Of a stretch of DNA of 64,000 nucleotides, positions 18,061-25,986 are shown one piece after another. How positions within the stretch are numbered: the first letter of the stretch is position 1; each line of letters starts with the position of its first letter. The notes under the pieces were generated by a model that had not been told where the DNA came from, made no database searches, and saw only the letters and a program-made list of their open reading frames with translations. Position numbers and translations under genes: made by a program. Source of the DNA: Ruminococcaceae bacterium KH2T8 (GTDB taxonomy: Bacteria > Bacillota > Clostridia > Saccharofermentanales > Saccharofermentanaceae); contig FOIY01000001.1 in NCBI GenBank assembly GCA_900111435.1, forward strand, positions 1-64,000. The letters are read 5' to 3'.

Positions 18061-19322
18061 CAGACAAGATCCTCCACAAGGCGATTGCACATCCTATTTA
18101 CTTCGGCGATATCTACCGTCAGGAGCTTACCGTGATCATAAAGAACCTTACCTGCACATACAGTCATAAGGACATTCACGGGAGATCCGGCATAAACAAT
18201 ATTGCTGATGATATTATTTCGAGGATTCATATTCGGATGCTTCATATCAAAGAGGATGAAGTCTGCATTCTTGCCTGCTGCCAATACGTCAGAGTCATCA
18301 AGCTCCATGCAGTAAGCGCCGCCGCTCATACCGGCCTTAAGGATATCAAAAGGATCGATAAGTCCGTTCTTGTCATCTCTTACATTAGAGAGTACCGCAT
18401 CAAGATACATCTCACGGAACATATCAAGAGAATTGTTGCTTCCTGCGCCGTCAGTACCGATAGCGATCTTAAGACCTGCATCGATATACTTCTTAACAGG
18501 TGCGATACCGCTGCTGAGCTTTAAGTTGGAACAAGCATTAAATACGGTATAAAGTCCTCTCTTCTTAAATACTTCGATATCTTCGTCACTAAAGTGAACG
18601 CAGTGGAATCCGCCGCCCCCAAAGTCGAACATACCCATCTCGTCAAGGAGCACTGCGGGAGTCTTTCCGTAGCGCTCGATACAGCCTTCTACTTCCGCTC
18701 TTGTCTCCGAGATATGTGTATAGACGGGAGCCTTATACTTATGAGCCAGATCGCTGATGATCTGAAGGTTATCCTTATTTGTCGTATACTCGGCATGAAA
18801 TCCCATCTTATATGAAACAAGCGGATCGTATTCATTGAACTTCAGGTATCTTTCCTCGATAAGATCCATACCGCCGAAGTCATTGGGAGAGCCGCAGAAA
18901 ACATTTCTGATACCTATATCAACGGCTGCTTTCGCGACACTCTCGGGGAACATATACATATCAAAGCATGCTGTCGTACCACTCATGATGTTCTCGGCGA
19001 ATCCGAGGAGCGTGAACCAGTATACCTGCTCAGCCGTGAGCTTCGCTTCCCTCGGGAAGATGGCTTTGAAGAGCCAGTCGTTGAGCTCGAACTCATCAGC
19101 TAAGGACCTCGAGAAAGTCATCGCAGTATGCGTATGAGCATCCTTGAGCGAAGGCATGAGTAGATTGCCTTCACAGTCCACTTCCTTATCGAAAGGCTTA
19201 TCGCTCTTCTTGTCGTCAAATACAACGGCCTCGATCTTCTCGCCGTCGATCCAGAGCTCGCCTTCCTTTATATCACGGCTCTCGCCTGTCAGTATCAAAG
19301 CATTATAATATCTGGTTCTCAT
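18060..19322 (-). CDS. mtaD: Amidohydrolase, 5'-methylthioadenosine/S-adenosylhomocysteine deaminase-like
   Basis: The 420-residue protein has the metal-dependent amidohydrolase layout. The HxH metal motif is in [10 protein letters not shown], followed by FHAEYTT and [11 protein letters not shown], the metal His in FHCVHFS, and the Asp motif [17 protein letters not shown]. The last motif and the [14 protein letters not shown] block match the MtaD/SsnA branch, which deaminates methylthioadenosine and SAH to the inosyl compounds. Guanine or other aminohydrolase substrates remain possible. ATG follows AAGGAG. It starts a run that continues by TGATG overlap into the ABC exporter pair. The window also encodes ahcY and a purine nucleoside phosphorylase, the alternative route for SAH and its products. 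Confidence 0.82.
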   Translation of the reverse strand: MRTRYYNALILTGESRDIKEGELWIDGEKIEAVVFDDKKSDKPFDKEVDCEGNLLMPSLKDAHTHTAMTFSRSLADEFELNDWLFKAIFPREAKLTAEQVYWFTLLGFAENIMSGTTACFDMYMFPESVAKAAVDIGIRNVFCGSPNDFGGMDLIEERYLKFNEYDPLVSYKMGFHAEYTTNKDNLQIISDLAHKYKAPVYTHISETRAEVEGCIERYGKTPAVLLDEMGMFDFGGGGFHCVHFSDEDIEVFKKRGLYTVFNACSNLKLSSGIAPVKKYIDAGLKIAIGTDGAGSNNSLDMFREMYLDAVLSNVRDDKNGLIDPFDILKAGMSGGAYCMELDDSDVLAAGKNADFILFDMKHPNMNPRNNIISNIVYAGSPVNVLMTVCAGKVLYDHGKLLTVDIAEVNRMCNRLVEDLV

Positions 19323-19332
19323 ATTTCTCTCC

Positions 19333-20898
19333 TTAGAACAGCGGTGCTACCAGCCTCAGCAGAGACTGAACAACACGAATTATTCCCTTCTGTCTTACAT
19401 TATATCTTGAAGTAACGTCGTCGGATCTTTCGAAAGTATCCTCAAAGTCCTTCCTGATATCAGCTATCGCAGGTATATCGTACATCAATACGGCATTCTC
19501 GAAGTGATGATAAAGACTTCTGAAATCCAGATTGATAGTACCTACAACTGCCATCTTATCATCTGCCACACAGAGCTTCGCGTGGCAAAAGCCGGGTGTG
19601 AACTCATATATCTTAACACCTGATGATATAAGTTCCGAATAATAAGATCTTGTCGCCTGATATATGATCTTTTTGTCGGGCTTTCCGGGAGTTATTATCC
19701 TCACATCAACGCCTCTTTTGGCAGCGATCTGCAGCGCCCTCTTGAGCTCGTCCGAGATGATCAGATAAGGCGTTATGAACCACACATAGTCAGTCGCCGA
19801 ATTGATGGCATTGATATAGACATTCTCGCCGGTCGGCTCATCGTCCAAAGGACTGTCGGCATAAGGAGCGATAAAGCCGTTCGCCGTGATATCTTCACCT
19901 TCGTACGCAAAGAACTTCTCGACATCCTGATCAGTCTCTTTCTTTGAGATCGAATTCCACATCTCGAGAAACATTGCCGTCAGGGAACGCACTGCCGAAC
20001 CCTTCATCATGATACCCGCATCCTTCCACTCGCCGTACGGATGTGTGATGTTAAAGTACTCGTTCGCGATATTATAGCCGCCCGTGAATCCGACCTTACC
20101 GTCGATAACGGTTATCTTCCTGTGATCCCTGTTATTGATGAAGAGATTAAAGAAAGGCATGATCGGATTAAAGGCCCTGCACTTTATGCCGTGAGACTCC
20201 ATCCTCTTGATGAAATCACGATTTATAAAGACGAAGCTTCCGAGATCGTCATATAAGATCCTGACATCAACGCCTGCTGCGGCCCTTTCGAACAGAGCTG
20301 ACTTAAGGCCTTCGAAAGACTCCTGATCTTCGATCGCGTGATACTCCATGAAGATGAACGACTGAGCCTTGCGTATCTCTGCGATCTGGCTTTCGAGCGC
20401 CTTGGTCGTATCGGCATAATACTCGATCTCGGTATCCTTATAGACCGGGAACTTGCATGTATCCTGAATGTACGAAAAGTCTCGCGATGCCGATTTATCT
20501 ATCTTAACTATATCGTTGATGACTGTTTCCGAAGGGCGGATAAATCGTTCGGTAAGGAGCCTGTAGTTCTCGAATCGGCGCTTCATCATGACCGTATTGG
20601 ACATCGCTTCCGAGAGCAGGAAGAACAGCACTCCGATAACGGGAGCCATCATGATGAGGATCATCGTCGGCGCCTTGAGAGACATGATCTTCTCATTCTC
20701 GTTAATTGCGATAACAAGGATGACCGCGAAGACACTTATGACGATATTGATGACCGGATATTGTGTAGTCAGCTTGGTGACCAGGACCCAAACCCAGATA
20801 AACTGCACTAACAGCATAAGGACGGCCAAAATGATCCGTCCCACGCTGTTCTTTATCGCAGTCTTTTTCTCTCGAGGTTCGAGTCTGATCTTGTTCAT
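19333..20898 (-). CDS. cls: Cardiolipin synthase (phospholipase D type)
   Basis: This 521-residue membrane enzyme joins two phosphatidylglycerol molecules to cardiolipin and glycerol. Two or three N-terminal membrane helices (about 18-95) precede two HKD motifs, one at NRDHRKITVIDGKVGFTGG and one at CHAKLCVADDKMAVVGT, each with the downstream Asn/Asp. The number and spacing fit ClsA-type enzymes of Bacillota. Its start overlaps the aminopeptidase stop as TGATG, and 10 nt separate it from the deaminase. The grouping with peptidase and deaminase has no obvious pathway logic. Confidence 0.92.
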   Translation of the reverse strand: MNKIRLEPREKKTAIKNSVGRIILAVLMLLVQFIWVWVLVTKLTTQYPVINIVISVFAVILVIAINENEKIMSLKAPTMILIMMAPVIGVLFFLLSEAMSNTVMMKRRFENYRLLTERFIRPSETVINDIVKIDKSASRDFSYIQDTCKFPVYKDTEIEYYADTTKALESQIAEIRKAQSFIFMEYHAIEDQESFEGLKSALFERAAAGVDVRILYDDLGSFVFINRDFIKRMESHGIKCRAFNPIMPFFNLFINNRDHRKITVIDGKVGFTGGYNIANEYFNITHPYGEWKDAGIMMKGSAVRSLTAMFLEMWNSISKKETDQDVEKFFAYEGEDITANGFIAPYADSPLDDEPTGENVYINAINSATDYVWFITPYLIISDELKRALQIAAKRGVDVRIITPGKPDKKIIYQATRSYYSELISSGVKIYEFTPGFCHAKLCVADDKMAVVGTINLDFRSLYHHFENAVLMYDIPAIADIRKDFEDTFERSDDVTSRYNVRQKGIIRVVQSLLRLVAPLF

Positions 20899-22319
20899 CA
20901 GATATTCTCGATGAAAGCCTTATATGCGAGATATGTATAGTAAAGATCGATCTTGGAGATGACCTCGTAAGGAGCATGCATAGACCAAACGGGTACGCCT
21001 GCATCGATAACGTTCATGCCGTGCTTTGCCATATAAGCGGAGATCGTTCCGCCGCCGCCTGCATCAACCTTGCCGAGCTCGCCTGTCTGCCACGGGATCG
21101 AGTTCTTATCAAATACATTGATGATCTCTGCTACGAAGTCTCCCGTTGCTTCGTTAGTACCGGACTTACCTCTGGCGCCTACATACTTCTCGAGCTTGAT
21201 ACCCTTAGACATATAAGCAGTATTCCTGGAGTCGGATACAGATGAATACTTGGGATCGAAAGCATTCGATACATCGGTTGAGAGCATCTTCGAAGCCGCG
21301 ATAGCCTTGCGATATGCAAGAAGATCGAAATTACCCTTATTGTTCTTAGCAAGGAGCTCCATAAGGAAGTTCTCGTAAAGAACCGACTGAGCACCGGAAT
21401 TCGCATAGGATCCGATCTCTTCCTTGTCCGTGAGCATCGTTACGCAAGTCTTCTCAGGTCTTTCCTGCTCGAGGAGAGCCGTAAGTGCGGGATAAGCGCA
21501 GACCTTATCATCGTGTCCGTAAGCAGCGATGAAAGCTCTGTCGAAGCCGAGGTCTCTTGCTTTCATAGCAGGTACGATCTCGATCTCACCTGTTACGAAA
21601 TCCTTCTCGACGATACCGTAATTGTCATTAAGGTACTTAAGGACATAAGCCTTGTAGGGCTCCTTTTCCGCATCCTTCAAAGGCATACCGCCGATAACGA
21701 CATTAAGGTCCTCACCTGAGATGAACTCGGAAGCATTCTTCTTCATCTGCTCATTGCCGAGATGAGGAAGAAGGTCAGTGATATAGAAGATGGGATCTTC
21801 GTCCTTCTCACCGATCGTGATCTTGTGCTTTGTGCCGTCCTTTGTAAAGATAACGCCGTGGATAGCCAAGGGGATCGTCGTCCACTGATACTTCTTGATA
21901 CCGCCGTAGTAGTGAGTCTTGAAGTAAGCAGCCTCAGCGTCCTCGTAAACGGGATTGGGCTTCAGGTCGAGTCTAGGAGAATCGATATGAGCACCGAGGA
22001 TATTGATACCGTCAGCTACGGGCTTCTTACCGATAACTGCAAGGATAAGACCCTTGTCCTTGATGGAAGCGTAGACCTTATCGCCTGCCTTAAGAGTCTT
22101 CTTGGATTCGATATCTACAAATCCGAGATCCGACGCAGCTTCGATAGCATTCTCTACGAACTCACGCTCGGTCTTAGAGATATCAAGGAAAGCCTTGTAC
22201 TCTTCGGCATAATCCATGCATGCCGCAAGATCGTCCTTGCTGATGTTCTTGTAAAGATTCGGGAACTCTGCAAAGAGCTCTTTTGACTCCTTGCTCTTCT
22301 TAGTCTTTTTTTCTGCCAT
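20898..22319 (-). CDS. apeA: M18 family zinc aminopeptidase
   Basis: The 473-residue protein matches the M18 family of cytosolic dodecameric aminopeptidases that remove acidic or neutral N-terminal residues. Metal and catalytic motifs are visible: GAHIDSPRLDLKP near residue 109, the bridging Asp in YGHDDKVCAYP, TDKEEIGSYANSG with the catalytic Glu pair, and the C-terminal His in VWSMHAPYEV. It opens a run continuing into cls by a TGATG overlap. Start follows GAGGTGACC. Length is in the normal range for the clostridial branch. Confidence 0.92.
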   Translation of the reverse strand: MAEKKTKKSKESKELFAEFPNLYKNISKDDLAACMDYAEEYKAFLDISKTEREFVENAIEAASDLGFVDIESKKTLKAGDKVYASIKDKGLILAVIGKKPVADGINILGAHIDSPRLDLKPNPVYEDAEAAYFKTHYYGGIKKYQWTTIPLAIHGVIFTKDGTKHKITIGEKDEDPIFYITDLLPHLGNEQMKKNASEFISGEDLNVVIGGMPLKDAEKEPYKAYVLKYLNDNYGIVEKDFVTGEIEIVPAMKARDLGFDRAFIAAYGHDDKVCAYPALTALLEQERPEKTCVTMLTDKEEIGSYANSGAQSVLYENFLMELLAKNNKGNFDLLAYRKAIAASKMLSTDVSNAFDPKYSSVSDSRNTAYMSKGIKLEKYVGARGKSGTNEATGDFVAEIINVFDKNSIPWQTGELGKVDAGGGGTISAYMAKHGMNVIDAGVPVWSMHAPYEVISKIDLYYTYLAYKAFIENI

Positions 22320-22400
22320 AAATCGGTCACCTCTAAATAATTATTACTCAATTATGATAACATTATATTCAGAAAATAATAACAATTATGAGGATTTCTA

Positions 22401-23201
22401 ATGTATACGGATACACATAACCATACATGTCACTACTCCCCCGATGCAAAGCAAACGATCGATGAACTTATCGGTGCCGCAAAGGCTAACAATATCGATG
22501 TCGTTGCCGTTACCGAGCACTACGAATACGACAATCCGGATCCCGATGACAACATCCAGACTTTCGACATAGATGCTTACGTTAAGGATTTCAAGAACTG
22601 GCGCGCCAAATGTCCCGCTGATCTGACACTCCTCATGGGCATCGAATTCGGCTACCAGACCCATACTGCTTCGGTCATCGATCGGATCGCAGATGAGTAT
22701 CCTTTCGATACTGTTGTGTTAAGTAATCACCTCTTCCGTGGCGTCGACCTCTTCTACAGCAAGGACGCATACAAGCTCCCCGCTGATCTGAGGCATAAAG
22801 AATATATGGGCGTTGTCGCAGAGATGGCTGATAAGTGCAATAACTACAACGTCATCGCGCACTATGATTACTGCAGCAAGTATGACAGCGAAGAGAACCG
22901 TATCGCATATTATTCAGACTGTCCCAAGGAGTTCGACGCGCTCTTTGAGACGATCATCGCCAAGGAGAAAGCCCTCGAGATAAATAGCGCAACGTCTATC
23001 AGGCGCGGCCTTATGCCTGACCCCGAAGTATTGAAGCGCTATGTGGCAATGGGCGGCAAGCTGGTCACTTTCGCGTCCGACGCGCACGTCAGCGAGAACC
23101 TCGGCCGCCGCAAGGAGGACTTCGTTGAATTCGCTAAGGCCTGCGGCATCAAGGAAGGCTGCTATTTCAAGGGTAAGCAGGTGTTTACTTACGGGCTGTG
23201 A
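22401..23201 (+). CDS. hisK: PHP-domain histidinol-phosphatase-like protein
   Basis: The 266-residue protein has PHP metal motifs: DTHNHTCHYSPDA at the N-terminus, AVTEHYEY, a GIEFGY motif, NVIAHYDYC, and TFASDAHVSENLG near the C-terminus. The HisK/HisJ branch dephosphorylates L-histidinol phosphate in histidine synthesis; other phosphoesters are possible and no other his genes lie nearby. The start follows GAGGA. The last quarter (from about 22950) and the following intergenic sequence are visibly richer in G+C (GCG, CGC, GGC codons) than the first part, suggesting recombination in this 3' end. It faces the accessory island. Confidence 0.82.
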   Translation: MYTDTHNHTCHYSPDAKQTIDELIGAAKANNIDVVAVTEHYEYDNPDPDDNIQTFDIDAYVKDFKNWRAKCPADLTLLMGIEFGYQTHTASVIDRIADEYPFDTVVLSNHLFRGVDLFYSKDAYKLPADLRHKEYMGVVAEMADKCNNYNVIAHYDYCSKYDSEENRIAYYSDCPKEFDALFETIIAKEKALEINSATSIRRGLMPDPEVLKRYVAMGGKLVTFASDAHVSENLGRRKEDFVEFAKACGIKEGCYFKGKQVFTYGL

Positions 23202-23224
23202 GCCTTGCGGCGAATCTTGTGTGT

Positions 23225-23257
23225 GGCTTGTGTGAGGCTTGCGTGATGCTTGCGTGC
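23225..23257 (+). repeat. Three tandem 11-nt repeats
   Basis: GGCTTGTGTGA, GGCTTGCGTGA and TGCTTGCGTGC stand in a row just after the PHP gene stop, inside a G+C-rich stretch. They encode nothing recognisable. They mark the left side of the accessory island. Confidence 0.6.
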
Positions 23258-23292
23258 TCGGCGCGGCCGAAGGCTTTCGAGCAACGGGTTAA

Positions 23293-23408
23293 AAAGTCAC
23301 CAAAATGGTCACTGAGAGAGCGCTCCAGTGACCATTTCTGCGAATATAGCCACATTTTCACCAGATTGGTCACCAGAAGGGCTTTCCAGTGACCAAATCG
23401 GTGACTTT
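23293..23408. repeat. Nested inverted repeat built from GTCAC motifs
   Basis: Outer arms AAAGTCACC (23293-23301) and GGTGACTTT (23400-23408) enclose two inner hairpins. The first pairs AATGGTCACTG (23304-23314) with CAGTGACCATT (23326-23336). The second pairs TTGGTCAC (near 23376) with GTGACCAA (near 23390). Left and right thirds also match as an imperfect 24-nt inverted repeat. The right part encodes the last residues and stop of the nuclease-like gene. It may be a small miniature element, a REP-like intergenic repeat or a structured terminator region. Confidence 0.65.
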
Positions 23409-24137
23409 CACAAACATAGTACTCAAATTAGACAGGCACACGACAATACTGTTATATATTGAGTCAAAAGATGGCGCAGTATTTTTATTTCCACACAAGA
23501 GAATTAGATTGTTCTCAGGAAAATAGCCGTTATTCAAATAAACACCTATCTTAAGTTTTGCATTATCAAGATAATTATAATCATCAAGCATTCCCAGAAA
23601 CTCAAGGATAATGCAACAATTAAAGGTTGGGATATGAATTACGAAATCAGGTGAGAGTCTTTTATTATTTATTTCAATTTCAGGCTCATATACGTAATCT
23701 AAACCAAGATTATCAAGCATCTCTCCAATTCCCATCTCCATACGAGATCTTACTTGAATTCCATTATGATAAAGTGATTCCGTCTTCTCATATGAATTGC
23801 TTTTACCGGAAAGACTAGACCACAAATCAAATCCAGCTATAGGTATATTGTTATTAATTGAGATAATCGAAGTATCTATCCTCTCAGAATAAACTCGTTC
23901 CCACTCATTGATAAGCTGCTGTTTGATCTTAATCAATTTTTGTCTCTCAATAAGACAAGACATCAATACCTGCCCCCGATCCGAACATATACTATATTCA
24001 TGTCTTGGATTTCTGGTTCGAATCTTCTCTATTTTTCCACGATTGACTACATAGCAATCCGGCAACTTCTCAAGCTTTGCGTCTATATACTTTATTGATG
24101 CAAGTATATACTCTCGTGGCAAAGGTAATCTGGACAT
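23370..24137 (-). CDS. Orphan PD-(D/E)XK nuclease-like protein
   Basis: The 255-residue product starts with a charged helical region (about 1-110) and ends with a segment like PD-(D/E)XK nucleases. It has a helix RSRMEMGIGEMLDNLGL with Glu, then PDFVIHIP with the Asp, then CIILEFLGMLDD with Glu, then a Lys/Tyr helix KLKIGVYLNNG and the strand NLILLC. Order and spacing fit the fold, but a Phe stands where many relatives have His after the Glu, so activity is uncertain. Codon use is AT-rich (ATA, AAA, AAT) compared with flanking genes, a sign of transfer. Its last 13 residues come from the inverted repeat. Start follows GGAGAAG; a 53-nt repeat lies upstream. Confidence 0.55.
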   Translation of the reverse strand: MSRLPLPREYILASIKYIDAKLEKLPDCYVVNRGKIEKIRTRNPRHEYSICSDRGQVLMSCLIERQKLIKIKQQLINEWERVYSERIDTSIISINNNIPIAGFDLWSSLSGKSNSYEKTESLYHNGIQVRSRMEMGIGEMLDNLGLDYVYEPEIEINNKRLSPDFVIHIPTFNCCIILEFLGMLDDYNYLDNAKLKIGVYLNNGYFPENNLILLCGNKNTAPSFDSIYNSIVVCLSNLSTMFVKVTDLVTGKPFW

Positions 24138-24204
24138 AATATCTTCTCCGTTCTGAATTGAATTACCATTACCCTAACTACTCAACAAAACTAAATCTGC
24201 AACA

Positions 24205-24257
24205 AAAAATCGACAATTGCGACTAAATTTCGACAAGGTGTACGATTAAACGGACTT
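24205..24257 (-). repeat. 53-nt dispersed repeat, copy A, with TGTCGA boxes
   Basis: This element matches the one at 47387-47439 over 53 nt with only a handful of differences. Read on the minus strand it carries TTGTCGAA, a degenerate AGTCGCA, and TTGTCGAT at 10-12 nt steps, close to the Spo0A box TGTCGAA. It ends 67 nt before the start codon of the nuclease-like gene, exactly the distance of copy B from its gene. A promoter-linked operator is the simplest reading. Confidence 0.65.
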
Positions 24258-24387
24258 TAACGTGATTACGCGTAGTTAAACAAGCAATCTAAAGACAATT
24301 CTACAGAGTTAAAAACCAATAATCATATTATCTAAAGTCCAATAATTGGAATCGTTCAAAGAGAACATTTGCGCTACGATTATACCC

Positions 24388-24618
24388 AGAGGTACTACCT
24401 TAGCGTTAGGCAGTTTGCCCTCGATCCCCACTATTGGAGATTGGAGGTGATGCATATGACAGACTTTGAACTCTTGAGCGTTGTACTCACGATGGCATTG
24501 TTGATCGTATCCATACTTGGCCTTGTAAAAAAGTCAAAGTAAAACCGCCCCTGTCCTAGCAAGATGTGAGCGGTCATTACTTAAACATCTGAGGGCACTG
24601 TCTACTGGTAGTACCTCT
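24388..24618 (+). ncRNA. Candidate type I toxin-antitoxin locus (mRNA with complementary ends)
   Basis: AGAGGTACTACC (24388-24399) is perfectly complementary to GGTAGTACCTCT (24607-24618). A second block (GGCAGTTTGCCCTC near 24409, GAGGGCACTGTC near 24592) extends the pairing. The two ends flank a 28-codon hydrophobic peptide. Long-range 5'-3' pairing and burial of the ribosome site are usual in mRNAs of type I toxins. An antisense RNA could start inside; its promoter is not identified. No other gene fits in the 530-nt gap between the nuclease-like gene and rarA. Confidence 0.5.
24456..24542 (+). CDS. Putative holin-like type I toxin peptide (28 aa)
   Basis: The peptide begins MTDFELLS, has one hydrophobic helix of about 16 residues, and ends GLVKKSK. 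This shape (short polar start with Phe and Leu-Ser, one TM, Lys-rich tail) is that of the putative holin-like toxin group found in Bacillota, whose overproduction harms the membrane. GGAGG (24443-24447) lies 8 nt before ATG 24456; an in-frame ATG at 24450 is too close to it. CCTC at 24419-24422 can pair with the GAGG of the ribosome site. It lies inside a transcript region with complementary ends. Confidence 0.6.
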   Translation: MTDFELLSVVLTMALLIVSILGLVKKSK

Positions 24619-24669
24619 TTGTTAACTAGATTCTAACACTGCACTATATGGCAGTCAACGAGGACGGAA

Positions 24670-25986
24670 TCAATCCTTCTCCGTATTCTTCTTAACGTAC
24701 TCCAGATACTCGGCGATCTTCTTCTCGTAGCCGATATCTGTCGGTTCGTAGTACGTCTTACCCAGAGTCGCATCCGTCATATACTGCTGCTTTACTATGT
24801 GTCCCGGGAAATCGTGCGGATACTTGTAGCCAACCTTGTAGCCTAGCTCCTCCATTCCTTCTACGGGTGCATTTCGAAGATGCATGGGAACGTGACCGGT
24901 GTCGCCGCTTCTTGCATCGGCCAAAGCAGCGTCAACAGCAAGATATGCCGCGTTGGACTTAGGTGAAGATGCCACGAGGATACACGCTTCCGAAAGAGGG
25001 ATCCGCGCCTCAGGCATACCAACTGCCATCGCCGTCTGATAGGCCGCAACTGCGACCAGCAGCGCATTGGGATTGGCAAGACCGACATCCTCAGCGGCGC
25101 AGATCATTATGCGACGAGCAAGAAACTCGATATCCTCACCGCCTGCCAGAGCACGTGCAAGATATAAAACAGCTGCATCAGGATCAGAACCTCGCATGGA
25201 CTTGATCATGGCGCTGATATTGTCGTAGTGACTCTCACCATCTTTATCGAACAGCACCACTTTATTCTGCATGCAGTCGCTAACGACTTCGTCGGTGATG
25301 TTGATCGTACCGTTCTTATCGGGAGAAGTCGTGATGACCGCAAGCTCGAAAGCCTTCAGCGCGTTCCTGGCATCACCGCCCGACAGGACTGCAATCTTAC
25401 GAAGCGTATCGTCTGAGATATTAACGGAGATCGAACCGTAGCCGCGCTCCTTATCTTTAAGTGCGTTCTTCAGGATCGTCTGAATATTTTCCTCAGTCAG
25501 GGACTTCAGCTGCAAAACAGTGGATCGAGATACAAGAGCCTTATTGACCTCAAAGAACGGATTCTCGGTCGTAGCACCGACAAGGATGACCGTTCCGTCC
25601 TCTACATAAGGCAGAAGAGCGTCCTGCTGAAGCTTATTGAAGCGATGGATCTCATCGATAAAAAGAACAGTCCTCTTGCCTTCTGATGTAAAAGGATTCG
25701 TCGCATCGGCAATAACGTTCTTTATATCAGCGACACCTGCCGTAACGGCGTTAAGACGCGCGAACTTTGAAGACGTACGATTGGCGATTATGCGAGCCAG
25801 AGCAGTCTTTCCCGTGCCCGGAGGGCCAAAAAGGATGACTGAGGACAGACGGTCTGCCTCAATCATCCTTCTTAACATTTTTCCTTTACCGATTATATGC
25901 TCCTGACCGATATACTCATCGAGATCTCTCGGAGCCATTCGATAAGCCAAAGGCTGTCTTGAATTATTATCTTCAAAACCTTCCAT
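24670..25986 (-). CDS. rarA: Replication-associated recombination protein A (RarA/MgsA AAA+ ATPase)
   Basis: The 438-residue AAA+ protein acts at stalled replication forks together with clamp and SSB partners. Walker A (FGPPGTGKTAL), Walker B with sensor (LFIDEIHRFNK), sensor 1 (VGATTENPFFE) and arginine finger (ALVSRSTV) are clear, followed by the C-terminal tetramerisation domain (LARALAGGEDIEFLARR, and the GHVPMHLRNAP block). Length is normal. Its ATG overlaps the glyA stop as TAATG, so it is translated from the glyA message. Confidence 0.95.
   Translation of the reverse strand: MEGFEDNNSRQPLAYRMAPRDLDEYIGQEHIIGKGKMLRRMIEADRLSSVILFGPPGTGKTALARIIANRTSSKFARLNAVTAGVADIKNVIADATNPFTSEGKRTVLFIDEIHRFNKLQQDALLPYVEDGTVILVGATTENPFFEVNKALVSRSTVLQLKSLTEENIQTILKNALKDKERGYGSISVNISDDTLRKIAVLSGGDARNALKAFELAVITTSPDKNGTINITDEVVSDCMQNKVVLFDKDGESHYDNISAMIKSMRGSDPDAAVLYLARALAGGEDIEFLARRIMICAAEDVGLANPNALLVAVAAYQTAMAVGMPEARIPLSEACILVASSPKSNAAYLAVDAALADARSGDTGHVPMHLRNAPVEGMEELGYKVGYKYPHDFPGHIVKQQYMTDATLGKTYYEPTDIGYEKKIAEYLEYVKKNTEKD

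Noticed and set aside
23225-23408. Possible CRISPR array
   Set aside because: The repeats are short, inverted or directly adjacent, without constant-length spacers, and no cas genes are near.
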